Origin: Variovorax sp. PBL-H6
GTDB lineage: Bacteria; Pseudomonadota; Gammaproteobacteria; Burkholderiales; Burkholderiaceae_C
NCBI RefSeq assembly: GCF_901827155.1
Contig: NZ_LR594659.1
Location: forward strand, 3,348,001 to 3,412,000
Direction: 5' to 3'
Length of the DNA: 64,000 nucleotides
The notes below the pieces were generated by a model. The model was given only the letters and a program-made list of their open reading frames with translations, was not told the DNA's origin and ran no database searches. Below are positions 1-9,369 of the stretch, piece by piece (the first letter of the stretch is position 1; each line of letters opens with the position of its first letter). A program made the position numbers and the translations under genes.

Positions 1-3000
1 GCTGGCGGTGGGGATCGAGGCTTGGGGCGTGCTGGTGCGCACGACCATCGGGGTGGACGATCTCGGATTGCCGCCGGGGCCGCCCGCCTGCATGGACGGG
101 GTGCCATCAGGTCCGTTCACGCTGCTGGCCGTGCCGGCACTCCCGCCCAGAGCCTTGACGACCGCACCGACGTTGGCCGGTACCTCGACCAAGGTGCCCG
201 CACGGGCATTGCCGCCCACATCCCCGGCAGCACCGGCAGCGCCGGCATAGGCATCCACGCTGGCGCTGCTGCCGGTGCGATCCGGCGCCTTGCCGCTGGT
301 GGCATTGAAGTTGCCCTCGTAGCGGAAGGCGCCCACATCGACGGTGCTGGCCGAGGTGATGGGCCCCAGCACATTGAAGTTGTTGGGCCCGGTGCCCGGC
401 TTGTTGGCCATGTAGCCGGTGACCCACGTGGTGGTGGTCGTGGCCTGGGTGCCGGTGGTGGCCTCGTTCCTGGTGCCCGTGGCGGCGAGGCTGCCGCCGG
501 CGAGCACCTGGCTGTCGCGGTTGTAGAGGAAGCCGTTGACGTCGAGATTGCCGCCGGCGACCAGGCGCGCCGGGTCGGTGCGGGTGGCCTGGTCGCGGGT
601 GGTATCGAGGGTCTCGTCCCAGATGCCCCAGCCCTGGCCCACGACGGCGACGGAGCCGTCAGCGTTGCGGTGGAACACGTAGCGGCTGGCGTCGTCGCCC
701 CAGGTGTCGGCGCGGTCCCAGAACTTGCCGTCCATGGTGGCAAGCCGGGAGGTGGTCGACTTCGTGGTCTGTTGCGCCACCTGGAGGTGGATGTCGCGGT
801 TGTTGACCTGCGCCATCGAGACGGACATGCTGCCCAGGGATTCGATGTCGGCGCTCAGGTTGTCGAGGGTTGCGCCCCGGCCAGTGGCGTAGCGATTGGC
901 ATCCAGGGCACCGCCGATGAACAGGTCGCCGGCACTGAAGATCAATGAACGATCGCGGTTGGCAATGGTGCGCGCGCCGATGTCCAGGGACTCGCGCGCG
1001 GCGATGCTGGCTGATCGATTGATGCCATTGACGGTCTCGGCGGTGTTGTCGAGCGTGCCTGCGGCGATGGAGATGCGGTCACCGTAGAGGCGCCCGGTGC
1101 CCAGGTTGTTGAGGACACCCGCGTTGATCTGCGTGTCGCCCTGGCTGTCGATCAGGCCGCGGTTGGTGAGGGTGCCCCTCGCGTTGACGATGGTGTCGAC
1201 GCCCGACATCTCGGCACCGGCCGTGTTCTCGACGTTGCGGCCCGAGACGGTGAGCGTCTGGCCGGCCAGCAGCTTGGCGTGGTTGGTGAAGTCGCCGGTG
1301 GTGGCGTACGTGAGGTTGCCGTTGGCCGCGAGCTCGGCCGTGTTCACGATGTCCTGGTTCAAAGCGATGCTCAGGTCCCGACCGGCGATGAGCTGGCCGT
1401 CGGCGCTGAAGGTGGCGGCATCGATCGCCAGGTCCTTGTGGGCGACCAGCTTGCCGCTGGTGTTGGCCAGGCCCAGGGTCTTGGCTGCCGGGTGGGCGGC
1501 GTTCGGATCCACGATGCGCAGGGTGTTGCCCGCGGAGACCAGGCCGGAGGTGTTGTCGATGCCACTGCTGCCAGTGAGGGTGGCGTCGAGATCGGCGCGG
1601 ATGGCGCCTGCCTTGTTGATCAGCGCGCCGGTGGCGGGGCCGGTGCCGATGGCGATGGCGATGGCGACATTCCTGCCTTCGATGCCCTGCTCGGGGCCCA
1701 GGGTCGCGGCGTTGGTGAGATGCCCGGTGTGGAGGGTCGTGGTGCCCGATGAGCGGATCAGCGCGCCGGTGTTGTCGATGCTGCCGGAAGGGCCTCCTGC
1801 CGGTGCAACGGTGTCGATGCGCAGGTCGCCTGCGGCCAGGGTCCGGCCGCCGCGGTTGTCGAAGGCAGCGCCCTGGGTGTCGATGCCCACGCTGTCCTGG
1901 CCGAGGATGAGGCCGCCGCCGGCGTTGGTGAGGCTGCCGGTGCTGGCAGCCAAGATGGCCTTGGCACCGATGAAGCCGGCGCTGTTGTCCAGGGCGCCGC
2001 TGGCGAGCGTGAGCGTGCCGCCGCTGGCGATGCCGCCCTGGCCGCTGGCATGTGCTGACGCGTTGGTGTTGGTGAATGCCTGGCCGTGGGTGTCGAGGGT
2101 CATCGCCCCACCGGACTGGACGAGGCCGACGTGGTTGTTCAGCGCGCCGGAGTTGACATCGACCGTGGTGGTACCTGCGATGGTGCCTTGCGGGTTGTCG
2201 AGTGCGGCGGTGCCGGCGTCGACCCGCACGCTGTGGCCGAAGACCTTGCCGCTGCTGTTGTCCAGGCCTGCGTTGCGCAGGGTGATGGCACCGCCGGCCT
2301 GCAGGCTGCCGCCGACGTTGGTGGTGGCGCCCGCGACTGCGGCGCTCAGATGGCCGACAGCGGTGATGCGGCCGATGTCGTTGTTCACGCTGGCTGCGTC
2401 GAGCGTGACGTTGCCGCCTGCGCCGATCTCGCCATGGCTGTTGTCCAGCAGCCCGGCGACTGCGAGGCCGAGGTTGGAGGTCTCTGCGGCGCGGATCGAG
2501 CCGCCCTGGTTCGCCAGGCTTCCCGCAGTGATGGCGGCATGGCCGTTGCCGGCGATGATCCCGGCGTTGTTGTTCAAGGCACCGGCCACCGTGATGCGCG
2601 TCTCCGCCGAGCCAGACTGCACGAGCCTGCCTCCTTGGTTGCTCAAGGTGCCGGCATCGAGGGTGATCTGCCTGGCGGAGGTGCTGCCGCCGTCCTGGCT
2701 GAAGCTGCCCGCGACGTCGACGACGAGCGCGCCATTGCCGGTGATCTCGCCGCTGCTGCCGCTGTAGTTGCCGCCAGCGATGGCCAGGGTGCCGGTGCCT
2801 GCATGCTCGATCTTGCCGCCGGTGCTGGTGAGGCTGGCGCCCGAGAGGCTCAGGTCCTGTCCGTTCGTGGCGATGCGCCCGCGGGTGTTGTCGAGAGCGC
2901 CCGAGGTGGCGATGGTGGTGGCGCCCATGCCGGTCTGCACGATCTCGCCGCCTTCGGTGTTGGCGAGGTTGGAGAGGCTCAGGCTCAGTTGGCCTGCGTT

Positions 3001-5475
3001 GAGCTTGCCGCGCTGGTTGACGAGCGTCTGGTTGCCGTGGTTGTTGGCCGTCACGCTCAGCGTGCCGGGTGTGGCGATCGTCGCGCCGCTGGTGGTGACG
3101 TTGCCCTGTATCGCACCGAGCGTGATGTTGGCTGCGCTGGTGCTGCTGGAGGACAGATCGATGCTCGCGCCCTGCAGCGTGGCATCGCCCGCGGCGAGGT
3201 TGGTGCCGTTGGCCGCCAGTGCCCCGGTGGTGGTCACGCGCAGATCTCCTGCGCTGCCGAGCCTGCCGTCGGCCTGGATGCCCGCGCCGAGCGTGCCCGT
3301 GCCTTGCAGGCTGCCCGCGGTGACCGTTGTGCTGCGCCCGGCGGTGAGGCTGCCGTCGTTGGCGAGAGCACCCGTGACGCCGATGGCAGTGTCGTTGCCA
3401 GCGCGCAGGCTGCCGCTGTTGCTCAGGCTGCCGGCCTGGATGGCCAGATCTGTCGCAGCGCCGATCGAGCCGTGAGCATTGAGCAGCTGCTGCGCCACGG
3501 TGAGCCGCGTGTGCGCCGTGGCCGACTGGATGCTGCCCTGGCTGTTGTCCAGCGACTGCGCGCCGAGGGCCACGCCCTGGTGGGCCATCAGCACGCCGGC
3601 AGTGTTGTTGATGGCGCCGCCGGCGTTGCCCGTGAATGCGCCCGCTGCGGTGATGCTGCCTCGGGTGTTGTCGATCGAGCCGCTCGCGGTGATGTTCGCA
3701 TCGCCGCTGCTCTCGAGCGTGCCGTCCGTGTTGATCAGGTCGCCCGCGCTCGCGCTTGCGATCTGCAGGCTGCCTGCGCGCAGCGTGCCGCCGGTGTTGT
3801 CGAAGCGATCGACGTTGGCGCTGAAGCCCTGGGCGACGTTCACGGTGCCGCCTGCGTTGCTGAAGCTCGCTCCGCTGGCCGCGAGGCTCGTCGCGGCAAT
3901 GGAGCCATCGTTGTTGTTGAGCTGCGGGGTCTGCAGCTGGATGGCGCCGCCCGCGTAGATGTGCCCGCTGTCGTTGAGCACGCTGCCGGCGGCGGTGATG
4001 GTGCCGGGCGCGGGCATGTAGCTCGGCGTGGCGGTCGTGCGGCTGCCGCTGCCGTTAGCGTTAGCGTTAGCGTTGGCGCTGCCACTGCCACTGCCACTGC
4101 CACTGCCACTGCCACTGCCGCCAGCGCTGCTGCCCGTGCCGGTCTCGATGCCCGTGGCCGGCGTTGCCGGGCCGGAGACGCCGGTGCTACCGGTGTCTGT
4201 CCTCGTGCCTGGCTGCGCGGGCGCCTGCGGCGTCGGCTCCACTCCGATCACACCGCCAGCGGTGTTGCTCAGGATCGGCGCCTTGATCGTCAGGCCCACC
4301 CCGCGGGTCTGGCGCATCGTGCCGCCGCGGTTGTCGATGTCGCTGGCGCTCGCAAGCTGCAGGCTCTGCGCTTCCAATGTGCCCGCATTGGCGAGCGGCC
4401 CCTGCGTGGCGATCCTGAGTTCCCCGCCGCTCGCGATGCGCCCGCTGTTGGCGACGCTGTCGGCCTCGATGGCGGCGCGGCGCGCGGCCTGGATCGTCCC
4501 GATGTTCTCCAGCCGCCCGGCTGCGGTGATGACGAACTCGCCCGGGCCGGAGAGCGGACCCGAACCATCCGCGGCCATGATGGTGCCGGCGTTGCGCGCG
4601 CCGACGCCCGCCTCCCTGCCGATCAGGAAGATCTTGTTGGCGTACATGCCTCCGAGCAGCGCGACATCGAGTGCGAAGCCGGGCGCCTTGCCGGTACCGG
4701 TGGTCGCACTGATCTGCGTCTGGTCGGCCGAGACCTCGTTGGCGCCTGCGACGACCTTGAGCTCGTTGGCCCAGAGCGCCGCGTTGACCTCGATGGCGCG
4801 TGCGAGGATGGCCGCGTAGTCGGTGCTGCTCGCATCCAGGCCCGCCCCGTCGATGGTGACGCTGCCGCCGCGCACCACGTAGCCGTCCAGCCCGCCTGCC
4901 GCATTGAGCTGCGGGGCGCCGGTGGTGAGCGTGGCGCGGCTCGCGTTGATGAAGGTGGTGCCATCCACGGCGATCCCCGCCGGATTGGCCACGATCACCT
5001 CGGCGCGCTGCCCGCCCACCTCGATAGCCCCACGCAGCTGCGTGGGGTTGCCGCTCGTGACCTCGTTGAGGATGATGCGTGCCGGGCCGGTCGCGAGGAA
5101 GGGGTTGGCCTGCACCCGGCCGCCCAATTGGGTCTGCACATCGGTGCGGCTGTTGTTGAGGATGACGCCTCGGGACTGGACGTCGAACCGGTGGTAGAGG
5201 TTGCGAGAGACGCCTGCGGGCGAAGGCGTCTGGATGTTGACCACCGGCACGCCATTCGGTGCGACCAGCACGGTGGGCCTGAGGCCCGGCGCCACTCCGG
5301 GTGCGCCGACGATCTGCGCTTGCGCGGCCGTGGCGACCAGCAGGCTCGCAAGCGCAGTACCGATAGGGGCGGATGTCGTGCCGCTGGCCTTGCCCGCGCT
5401 CCTGGCCGTCTCCTGCACCACCATGCGCAGGCCGCGCGCGGCGTTGAAGACAATCCTGTGAAGCTGCTTGTTCAT
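1..5475 (-). CDS. Filamentous haemagglutinin-like two-partner secretion exoprotein (TpsA), C-terminus outside window
   Basis: One open frame runs leftwards from the ATG at 5475 to the window edge, at least 1825 codons without the natural end. The N-terminus (MNKQLHRIVFNAARG) is the extended signal peptide region (ESPR) typical of FHA/CdiA-type proteins, with a probable cleavage site after an A-Q-A motif near residue 53. The TPS secretion domain follows: N-L-Y-H-R-F-D-V at about 93-100 and NPAGI at 164-168, matching the family NPNG(I) motif. The rest is made of beta-helix repeats of the L-D-N-x-G-G type. Such proteins cross the outer membrane through a TpsB partner, encoded immediately upstream at 5506-7296, and act as surface adhesins or as CdiA toxin-delivery sticks. 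Which of these applies cannot be decided, because the C-terminal effector region lies outside. A Gly-Ser/Ala-Asn low-complexity linker sits near residues 454-474. Confidence 0.9.
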   Translation of the reverse strand, partial: MNKQLHRIVFNAARGLRMVVQETARSAGKASGTTSAPIGTALASLLVATAAQAQIVGAPGVAPGLRPTVLVAPNGVPVVNIQTPSPAGVSRNLYHRFDVQSRGVILNNSRTDVQTQLGGRVQANPFLATGPARIILNEVTSGNPTQLRGAIEVGGQRAEVIVANPAGIAVDGTTFINASRATLTTGAPQLNAAGGLDGYVVRGGSVTIDGAGLDASSTDYAAILARAIEVNAALWANELKVVAGANEVSADQTQISATTGTGKAPGFALDVALLGGMYANKIFLIGREAGVGARNAGTIMAADGSGPLSGPGEFVITAAGRLENIGTIQAARRAAIEADSVANSGRIASGGELRIATQGPLANAGTLEAQSLQLASASDIDNRGGTMRQTRGVGLTIKAPILSNTAGGVIGVEPTPQAPAQPGTRTDTGSTGVSGPATPATGIETGTGSSAGGSGSGSGSGSGSGSANANANANGSGSRTTATPSYMPAPGTITAAGSVLNDSGHIYAGGAIQLQTPQLNNNDGSIAATSLAASGASFSNAGGTVNVAQGFSANVDRFDNTGGTLRAGSLQIASASAGDLINTDGTLESSGDANITASGSIDNTRGSITAAGAFTGNAGGAINNTAGVLMAHQGVALGAQSLDNSQGSIQSATAHTRLTVAQQLLNAHGSIGAATDLAIQAGSLSNSGSLRAGNDTAIGVTGALANDGSLTAGRSTTVTAGSLQGTGTLGAGIQADGRLGSAGDLRVTTTGALAANGTNLAAGDATLQGASIDLSSSSTSAANITLGAIQGNVTTSGATIATPGTLSVTANNHGNQTLVNQRGKLNAGQLSLSLSNLANTEGGEIVQTGMGATTIATSGALDNTRGRIATNGQDLSLSGASLTSTGGKIEHAGTGTLAIAGGNYSGSSGEITGNGALVVDVAGSFSQDGGSTSARQITLDAGTLSNQGGRLVQSGSAETRITVAGALNNNAGIIAGNGHAAITAGSLANQGGSIRAAETSNLGLAVAGLLDNSHGEIGAGGNVTLDAASVNNDIGRITAVGHLSAAVAGATTNVGGSLQAGGAITLRNAGLDNSSGKVFGHSVRVDAGTAALDNPQGTIAGTTTVDVNSGALNNHVGLVQSGGAMTLDTHGQAFTNTNASAHASGQGGIASGGTLTLASGALDNSAGFIGAKAILAASTGSLTNAGGGLILGQDSVGIDTQGAAFDNRGGRTLAAGDLRIDTVAPAGGPSGSIDNTGALIRSSGTTTLHTGHLTNAATLGPEQGIEGRNVAIAIAIGTGPATGALINKAGAIRADLDATLTGSSGIDNTSGLVSAGNTLRIVDPNAAHPAAKTLGLANTSGKLVAHKDLAIDAATFSADGQLIAGRDLSIALNQDIVNTAELAANGNLTYATTGDFTNHAKLLAGQTLTVSGRNVENTAGAEMSGVDTIVNARGTLTNRGLIDSQGDTQINAGVLNNLGTGRLYGDRISIAAGTLDNTAETVNGINRSASIAARESLDIGARTIANRDRSLIFSAGDLFIGGALDANRYATGRGATLDNLSADIESLGSMSVSMAQVNNRDIHLQVAQQTTKSTTSRLATMDGKFWDRADTWGDDASRYVFHRNADGSVAVVGQGWGIWDETLDTTRDQATRTDPARLVAGGNLDVNGFLYNRDSQVLAGGSLAATGTRNEATTGTQATTTTTWVTGYMANKPGTGPNNFNVLGPITSASTVDVGAFRYEGNFNATSGKAPDRTGSSASVDAYAGAAGAAGDVGGNARAGTLVEVPANVGAVVKALGGSAGTASSVNGPDGTPSMQAGGPGGNPRSSTPMVVRTSTPQASIPTAS
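4054..4116. repeat. Two adjacent hexanucleotide tandem repeats inside the exoprotein gene
   Basis: On the plus strand GTTAGC occurs three times (4054-4071), followed by one variant copy GTTGGC, and then after a GCT codon GCCACT occurs six times (4081-4116). On the coding (minus) strand they encode (Gly-Ser)6 and (Ala-Asn)n. Because the unit is 6 bases, copy-number changes would keep the reading frame and alter only the length of a flexible linker. Confidence 0.9.
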
Positions 5476-5505
5476 GTTCTTTTTCCCCCTGCCTGCGCCT
5501 GCGCG

Positions 5506-7296
5506 TCAGAAGCTGTAGTTCAGGTTGAATCCGGCCGTCGTCCCGGCCGTGCGGAATCCCTCGGGCTTGTCGATGGGCGCGCCAACGAAGAAGTCGTAGC
5601 TCAGCCCCATCCGAGCGCCGCGCAGACCGATGACGCCGCCGCTCAGGTGACGGCCCTCCAGCTGCCGCGTGGAAGGCCCGGCGACCTGCCCGTGATCGAT
5701 GCCGAGGTAGAGCTCGGCGCCGCTCTCGCCCACCGCCCAGCCGACGTCGTTGCGCAGCAGCCAGCCGCGATCGCCCAGGAGGCTCGATTCACCATCGAAG
5801 CCGCGCACGGTGTAGCGACCGCCTATACCGAAGCGGTCCTGCGGCGTCAGCGCGCCTGGGCTCCACTGCGCGCGCCAAAGCCCGGAATAGCGCAGCTTTT
5901 GCGCGCCGAGCTGAAAGGGTGCATTCACGCCGAGCTCAGCCGTCGCGATCCTGACGCGCGCAGTGCCGTCACCGAAGTTCTCCTCGGGTGCATGGAGCGC
6001 GCCGAAGGCGCCGGTGCCGCGCCGCCCCGCCAGGTTGGCGTCGAGCGTGGCCTCGCCGATGAACTCGCGATGTGCCAGCCCCAGTTCCCAGCCGGCAGTG
6101 GCGCGCTGTTCTACCCAGATCTCCTCGTCATCAACGAAGTTGTGCGCGCTGCGCCGGAAGGCGCGCAGGGCAAGCGTGGTCTTGCGGCGCTGGTCGCGGT
6201 AGATCAAGCGAGAGACCTTGACCTCGGCACTGGCCGATTCGCCCGCGTAGACATAAGTCTCGTACGCGCCGTGCACGCTCTGGTGGTACTTGCCCTGCGA
6301 GGCGGTAGCGCTCGCGAGCCAGTAGCCCCAGGGCAGCGAGTAGTGCACGGTCTGGCCCCTGGTGCCCTGCCCCGGATGGTTGAAGGCGTCATGGTTGAGG
6401 CTGACGTAGAACAGGTCGTTGAGTCCCAGAGGGTTGTCCCAGGCCAGAGTGGCCCCGGCCTGCCTCTTGCCAGTGGCGTGGGTGCCGCTGTCATCGAGGC
6501 TCAGGGTCGTGCGCAGGGGAAAGCGCTGCGCGTAATTGACGACCAGGTCGCTGTCGCCAGGCCGCGCGCCTGCAAGGCTGGAGACATCGATCTGGACATC
6601 GGCCTCGGCAGTGGGGGCGCGCTTGAAGTTCTCCAGGCCCTGCTCGATGTCGCGCACGTCGATCAGATCGCCGGCACGCGCCGGAATGGCGGCCGCGAGG
6701 CTGGTGCGGGACTCGCTTCCTCCGGCGAACCGGATGGCGGCGACGCGAGCCGGAATCAGCGTCAGGGTCAGCGTGCCCTGGTGCAGTTCCTGCGGCGCCG
6801 CGAGCACGCGGGTCGTGATGTAGCCGCGCGCGACCAAGGCCCGCTGCAGCCGTGCCATCACGATGTCGATCCCCCGGGGACCGAGACAGCGGCCGCGCGG
6901 ATCGTCGCTGCCGACTTCTCCGGCGGCCGCGGCCAACGCCCACTGAAAGTCCTCGGCGCGCTCGCCGGCCAGCACCAGGCGATCGACGCGAAGGCACGAC
7001 GGCTCGTCGTCGGGCAGTTGGCGAGCCTCGGCCCGAAGTTCGGGCCGTGCGGGGTTGTGGAAAGCGCGCTCCTGCTGTCGGCGCAGCGCGCGTTCGCGAT
7101 CCTGCTGCCGCTGCTCCTCGACGAAAGCATTGGGCGCCGGTGGCAGTGGCACTGGCGGCGGCGTCTGGGCATGCGCCAACGCCGAGAGCATCGCGAGCAT
7201 GACTGCCAGCGCCGTCACCGATGTCTTGCGCTTCCCGCCACGAGCGCGCGTGTTCTCCCAGGCCCCTGGCCCGAATCCTCCCCTGACACTCAGCAC
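5506..7296 (-). CDS. TpsB-family outer-membrane transporter (ShlB/FhaC/HecB type)
   Basis: A 596-residue outer-membrane beta-barrel that secretes the neighbouring TpsA exoprotein. The usual size of the family is 550-600. After a basic n-region (GGKRK) and a hydrophobic signal ending A-L-A-H-A, there is a proline-rich linker, a POTRA region (about 75-230) and a barrel that contains the diagnostic V-R-G-F motif (GGRYTVRGFDGE), the counterpart of the VRGY tetrad of FhaC. The C-terminus ends in Phe (NLNYSF), as expected for Bam-inserted barrels. The gene precedes tpsA with about 30 bases between them, so the two are probably one operon. The start is uncertain: GTG at 7296 is the longest choice, and a strong GGGGAGG lies just downstream of it. 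Confidence 0.92.
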   Translation of the reverse strand: MLSVRGGFGPGAWENTRARGGKRKTSVTALAVMLAMLSALAHAQTPPPVPLPPAPNAFVEEQRQQDRERALRRQQERAFHNPARPELRAEARQLPDDEPSCLRVDRLVLAGERAEDFQWALAAAAGEVGSDDPRGRCLGPRGIDIVMARLQRALVARGYITTRVLAAPQELHQGTLTLTLIPARVAAIRFAGGSESRTSLAAAIPARAGDLIDVRDIEQGLENFKRAPTAEADVQIDVSSLAGARPGDSDLVVNYAQRFPLRTTLSLDDSGTHATGKRQAGATLAWDNPLGLNDLFYVSLNHDAFNHPGQGTRGQTVHYSLPWGYWLASATASQGKYHQSVHGAYETYVYAGESASAEVKVSRLIYRDQRRKTTLALRAFRRSAHNFVDDEEIWVEQRATAGWELGLAHREFIGEATLDANLAGRRGTGAFGALHAPEENFGDGTARVRIATAELGVNAPFQLGAQKLRYSGLWRAQWSPGALTPQDRFGIGGRYTVRGFDGESSLLGDRGWLLRNDVGWAVGESGAELYLGIDHGQVAGPSTRQLEGRHLSGGVIGLRGARMGLSYDFFVGAPIDKPEGFRTAGTTAGFNLNYSF

Positions 7297-7301
7297 ATCG
7301 A

Positions 7302-7367
7302 CCCTTCTTGTTTTTGAAGGGCAGGATTCTGCTGCGCGGCTCCGAAATATCGGAAGCCGCGGCAGAA
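7302..7367 (-). promoter_or_regulatory. Two tandem hairpins just upstream of the tpsBA start
   Basis: Immediately upstream of tpsB are a short hairpin (CCCTTC 7302-7307 / GAAGGG 7316-7321) and a long one (arms about 7327-7345 and 7350-7367; TTCTGC and GCAGAA close it, GCGGCT pairs with AGCCGC, with one bulged base). Neither is followed by a T-run on the minus strand, so they look more like a structured leader or a factor-dependent end of the upstream gene than an intrinsic terminator. Confidence 0.45.
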
Positions 7368-7475
7368 AACTTCAGATTTGCGTGAGGAGTGCGGGCTCCG
7401 GCCAGGGAGGCCTGATCACCTGCTCGACTTTCTTGCGCTGATCAACTCGACTTCTGCACAGCACAACGTCAGCGC

Positions 7476-7913
7476 TCAATAGACGAGACCGCTGTAGACC
7501 TCTTCCGACTGCACCTCGCCCTGCGCCGCCAGCACATGCTTCTGCGCCGCCATGATCAGCGCTGCGCGATAGGCTGAGCGGCTCGCAATCTTGGTATGCG
7601 TGATGATGGTCTGCCACTCGCGCTCCAGAGTCTGAGGCGAGCGGTCGACGCTGCGGTTCATCAACGCCTGGCTCACATCGATCAGCGCCGCGGCCGAGCC
7701 GAGGCAGATGTTGATCGCCGACTGTGCGGCGCTGACCCGGAAACGGTCATGGATTCCGGCCGAGCCAGGGTCCTGCAACGCGTCCAATGGCAGGTTCGCG
7801 GTCGGGCCGAAATACGGCGTGCCTTGCATGTCGCTGTCGGCGCGCGCCAGCACCTGTTCGATGGTGGAGAGAGCGCTTTCCAGCAGCAAGAGATCAGAGG
7901 GCTTTTTATTCAT
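7476..7913 (-). CDS. Hypothetical protein, 145 residues
   Basis: I do not recognise a family. Translation from the ATG at 7913 gives MNKKPSDLLLLE followed by a largely helical, soluble protein. It has an Ala/Ser-rich middle (A-A-Q-S-A-I-N-I) and a helical second half (A-S-R-S-A-Y-R-A-A-L-I). The general look resembles phasin-like or other four-helix proteins, but no signature supports that. The open frame extends upstream to 8066, but the upstream part has a different composition and would overlap the divergent promoter region of the binding-protein gene, so the internal ATG is preferred. No good Shine-Dalgarno sequence is visible. It lies on the same strand as tpsBA, about 180 bases upstream, separated by a strong hairpin. 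Confidence 0.6.
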   Translation of the reverse strand: MNKKPSDLLLLESALSTIEQVLARADSDMQGTPYFGPTANLPLDALQDPGSAGIHDRFRVSAAQSAINICLGSAAALIDVSQALMNRSVDRSPQTLEREWQTIITHTKIASRSAYRAALIMAAQKHVLAAQGEVQSEEVYSGLVY

Positions 7914-8110
7914 GTAGGTCGCGGCAGGACATCCGGATCGATCGGCATGTTGCCATCGGACGCCTCTTTCGCCGCGTGCAAAAAACCACGGACCACAAAC
8001 AATAGTTAACACCCATCGCCGCCGAAGTCGCCCCGAACGTGACTTACTACCCTCGTACAAAGGCACCTAAGTCGCTACATTTTTCAGTCGACTCAACGAA
8101 AGGGCCTCCC

Positions 8111-9265
8111 ATGGATCGGTCACGCAGGCTCTGGCTGAGCAAGGCGAGCGCAGCGCTGCTGCTAGGCGGTGGGTTGGCCCGGATCGGCCAGGCACAAACT
8201 GTCCGTCCGGCAGGCCGCACGGTGATCCTCGGGCAGTCCGTCCCGCTGACGGGCGCCGCGAGTGAAATCGGGCTGGCCTTTGCAGCAGGTTGCCGGCTCT
8301 ATGCAACCCAGTTCAACGACGCCAATGTAGCCGGCGGGCTGCAGCTGAAGCTGCTGCAGCTCGATGACGGCTACGACGCCAAGCGCGCCGCGGCGAATGC
8401 GCGCACCTTGCTGGTCAATGAAAAGGCCGACATGCTGTTCGGATTCGTCGGCACCGCCAGCAGCGAGGCCGGCGCCGCCGCCGCGGCCCAGCAGGGCACC
8501 GTGCTCTTCGCGCCTTTCGCCGCGGCGGACACTCTGCGCAGCGCGGCCCATCCCAACGTCTTCCACGTGCGGCCCAGCATGGCCGACGAAGCCATCAAGA
8601 TGGTGCGTCAATGCGCCACTGTGGGCCAGACGCGCATTGCGCTCGTCGGTGACGACGACGCCATGGGTCGTGCAGGCCTGGCTGCGGTTCAGCAGGCCAT
8701 GAGCGAGCAAAAGCTCGGCCCCTTGGCCGCCCAGGCGCTGGTGCCGGCCGCCGATGGCAGGCTCGATGCCGCGCTTGCCGACGTGCTGAAGGCGTCGCCA
8801 CAGGCCATCGTGCTCGTTTCGCTCTCCGGTACCACGGCCGAAGCCATTCGCAAGCTGCGCAAGAGCGGCTACAGCGGCAACTTCATGGCCTTCTCGGTCG
8901 TCGGCATCGACCCGCTCTACGCCACGCTGGGCAAGGACATCCGCGGCATCGTGATCGCGCAGGTCGTGCCCTCGCCGCGGTCCGCGGCCACCCCCATCGT
9001 CAAGGAATACCTCGCGGCCCTCGACAACTCGGACCAGACGGCCTCCTACGAAGGGCTCGAAGGCTTTATCGCCGCCAAGGCCGCCGGCGAGGCGGTGCGC
9101 CGCGCGGGGCGCGCCTTCACGCCCGCGAGCCTTCAGCGGGTGATGGCGGGCATGACAGACTACGACGTCGGCGGTTTTCGCATCAACCTACGGCCCGGCC
9201 TGCGCGATCCGCAGCGCACCATCGACCTCATCAGCATCACGGCGGACGGACGCGTGCTGCGCTAG
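8111..9265 (+). CDS. Periplasmic ABC substrate-binding protein of the Leu/Ile/Val (type 1 fold) family
   Basis: A 384-residue periplasmic solute receptor of the branched-chain amino-acid/amide family (Peripla_BP_6). The N-terminus has a twin-arginine-like stretch (R-S-R-R-L-W-L-S-K) before a hydrophobic segment ending in A-Q-A, so export may be by Tat or Sec. The family pattern follows: V-I-L-G-Q-S-V-P-L-T-G, the Q-L-D-D-G-Y region, and a ligand-side G-F-V-G-T loop. ATG 8111 is preceded by AAAGGG. No permease or ATPase gene is adjacent, so it is an orphan receptor. It could feed a transporter encoded elsewhere or act as a sensor. The substrate cannot be inferred. Confidence 0.88.
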   Translation: MDRSRRLWLSKASAALLLGGGLARIGQAQTVRPAGRTVILGQSVPLTGAASEIGLAFAAGCRLYATQFNDANVAGGLQLKLLQLDDGYDAKRAAANARTLLVNEKADMLFGFVGTASSEAGAAAAAQQGTVLFAPFAAADTLRSAAHPNVFHVRPSMADEAIKMVRQCATVGQTRIALVGDDDAMGRAGLAAVQQAMSEQKLGPLAAQALVPAADGRLDAALADVLKASPQAIVLVSLSGTTAEAIRKLRKSGYSGNFMAFSVVGIDPLYATLGKDIRGIVIAQVVPSPRSAATPIVKEYLAALDNSDQTASYEGLEGFIAAKAAGEAVRRAGRAFTPASLQRVMAGMTDYDVGGFRINLRPGLRDPQRTIDLISITADGRVLR

Positions 9266-9369
9266 CAGGAAAGGTCCTACGTGACAGCCTGCCGGCCAGC
9301 GCATAGGATTTGGCTATGCTGCGGCACACCGCCCGCGGCACTCGCCCTCCGGGCGCGAAGGACAACACC

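Noticed and set aside
1..5475. CdiA-type contact-dependent inhibition toxin with immunity gene
   Set aside because: The N-terminus fits both FHA and CdiA families, but the C-terminal toxin and any immunity gene would be left of the window, so the claim cannot be supported.
2086..7317. A 1743-codon open frame on the plus strand
   Set aside because: It is the antisense shadow of the tpsA/tpsB genes: low-complexity Ala/Gly/Arg/Asp/Val composition, no family motif, and it spans two genes that have clear motifs on the minus strand.
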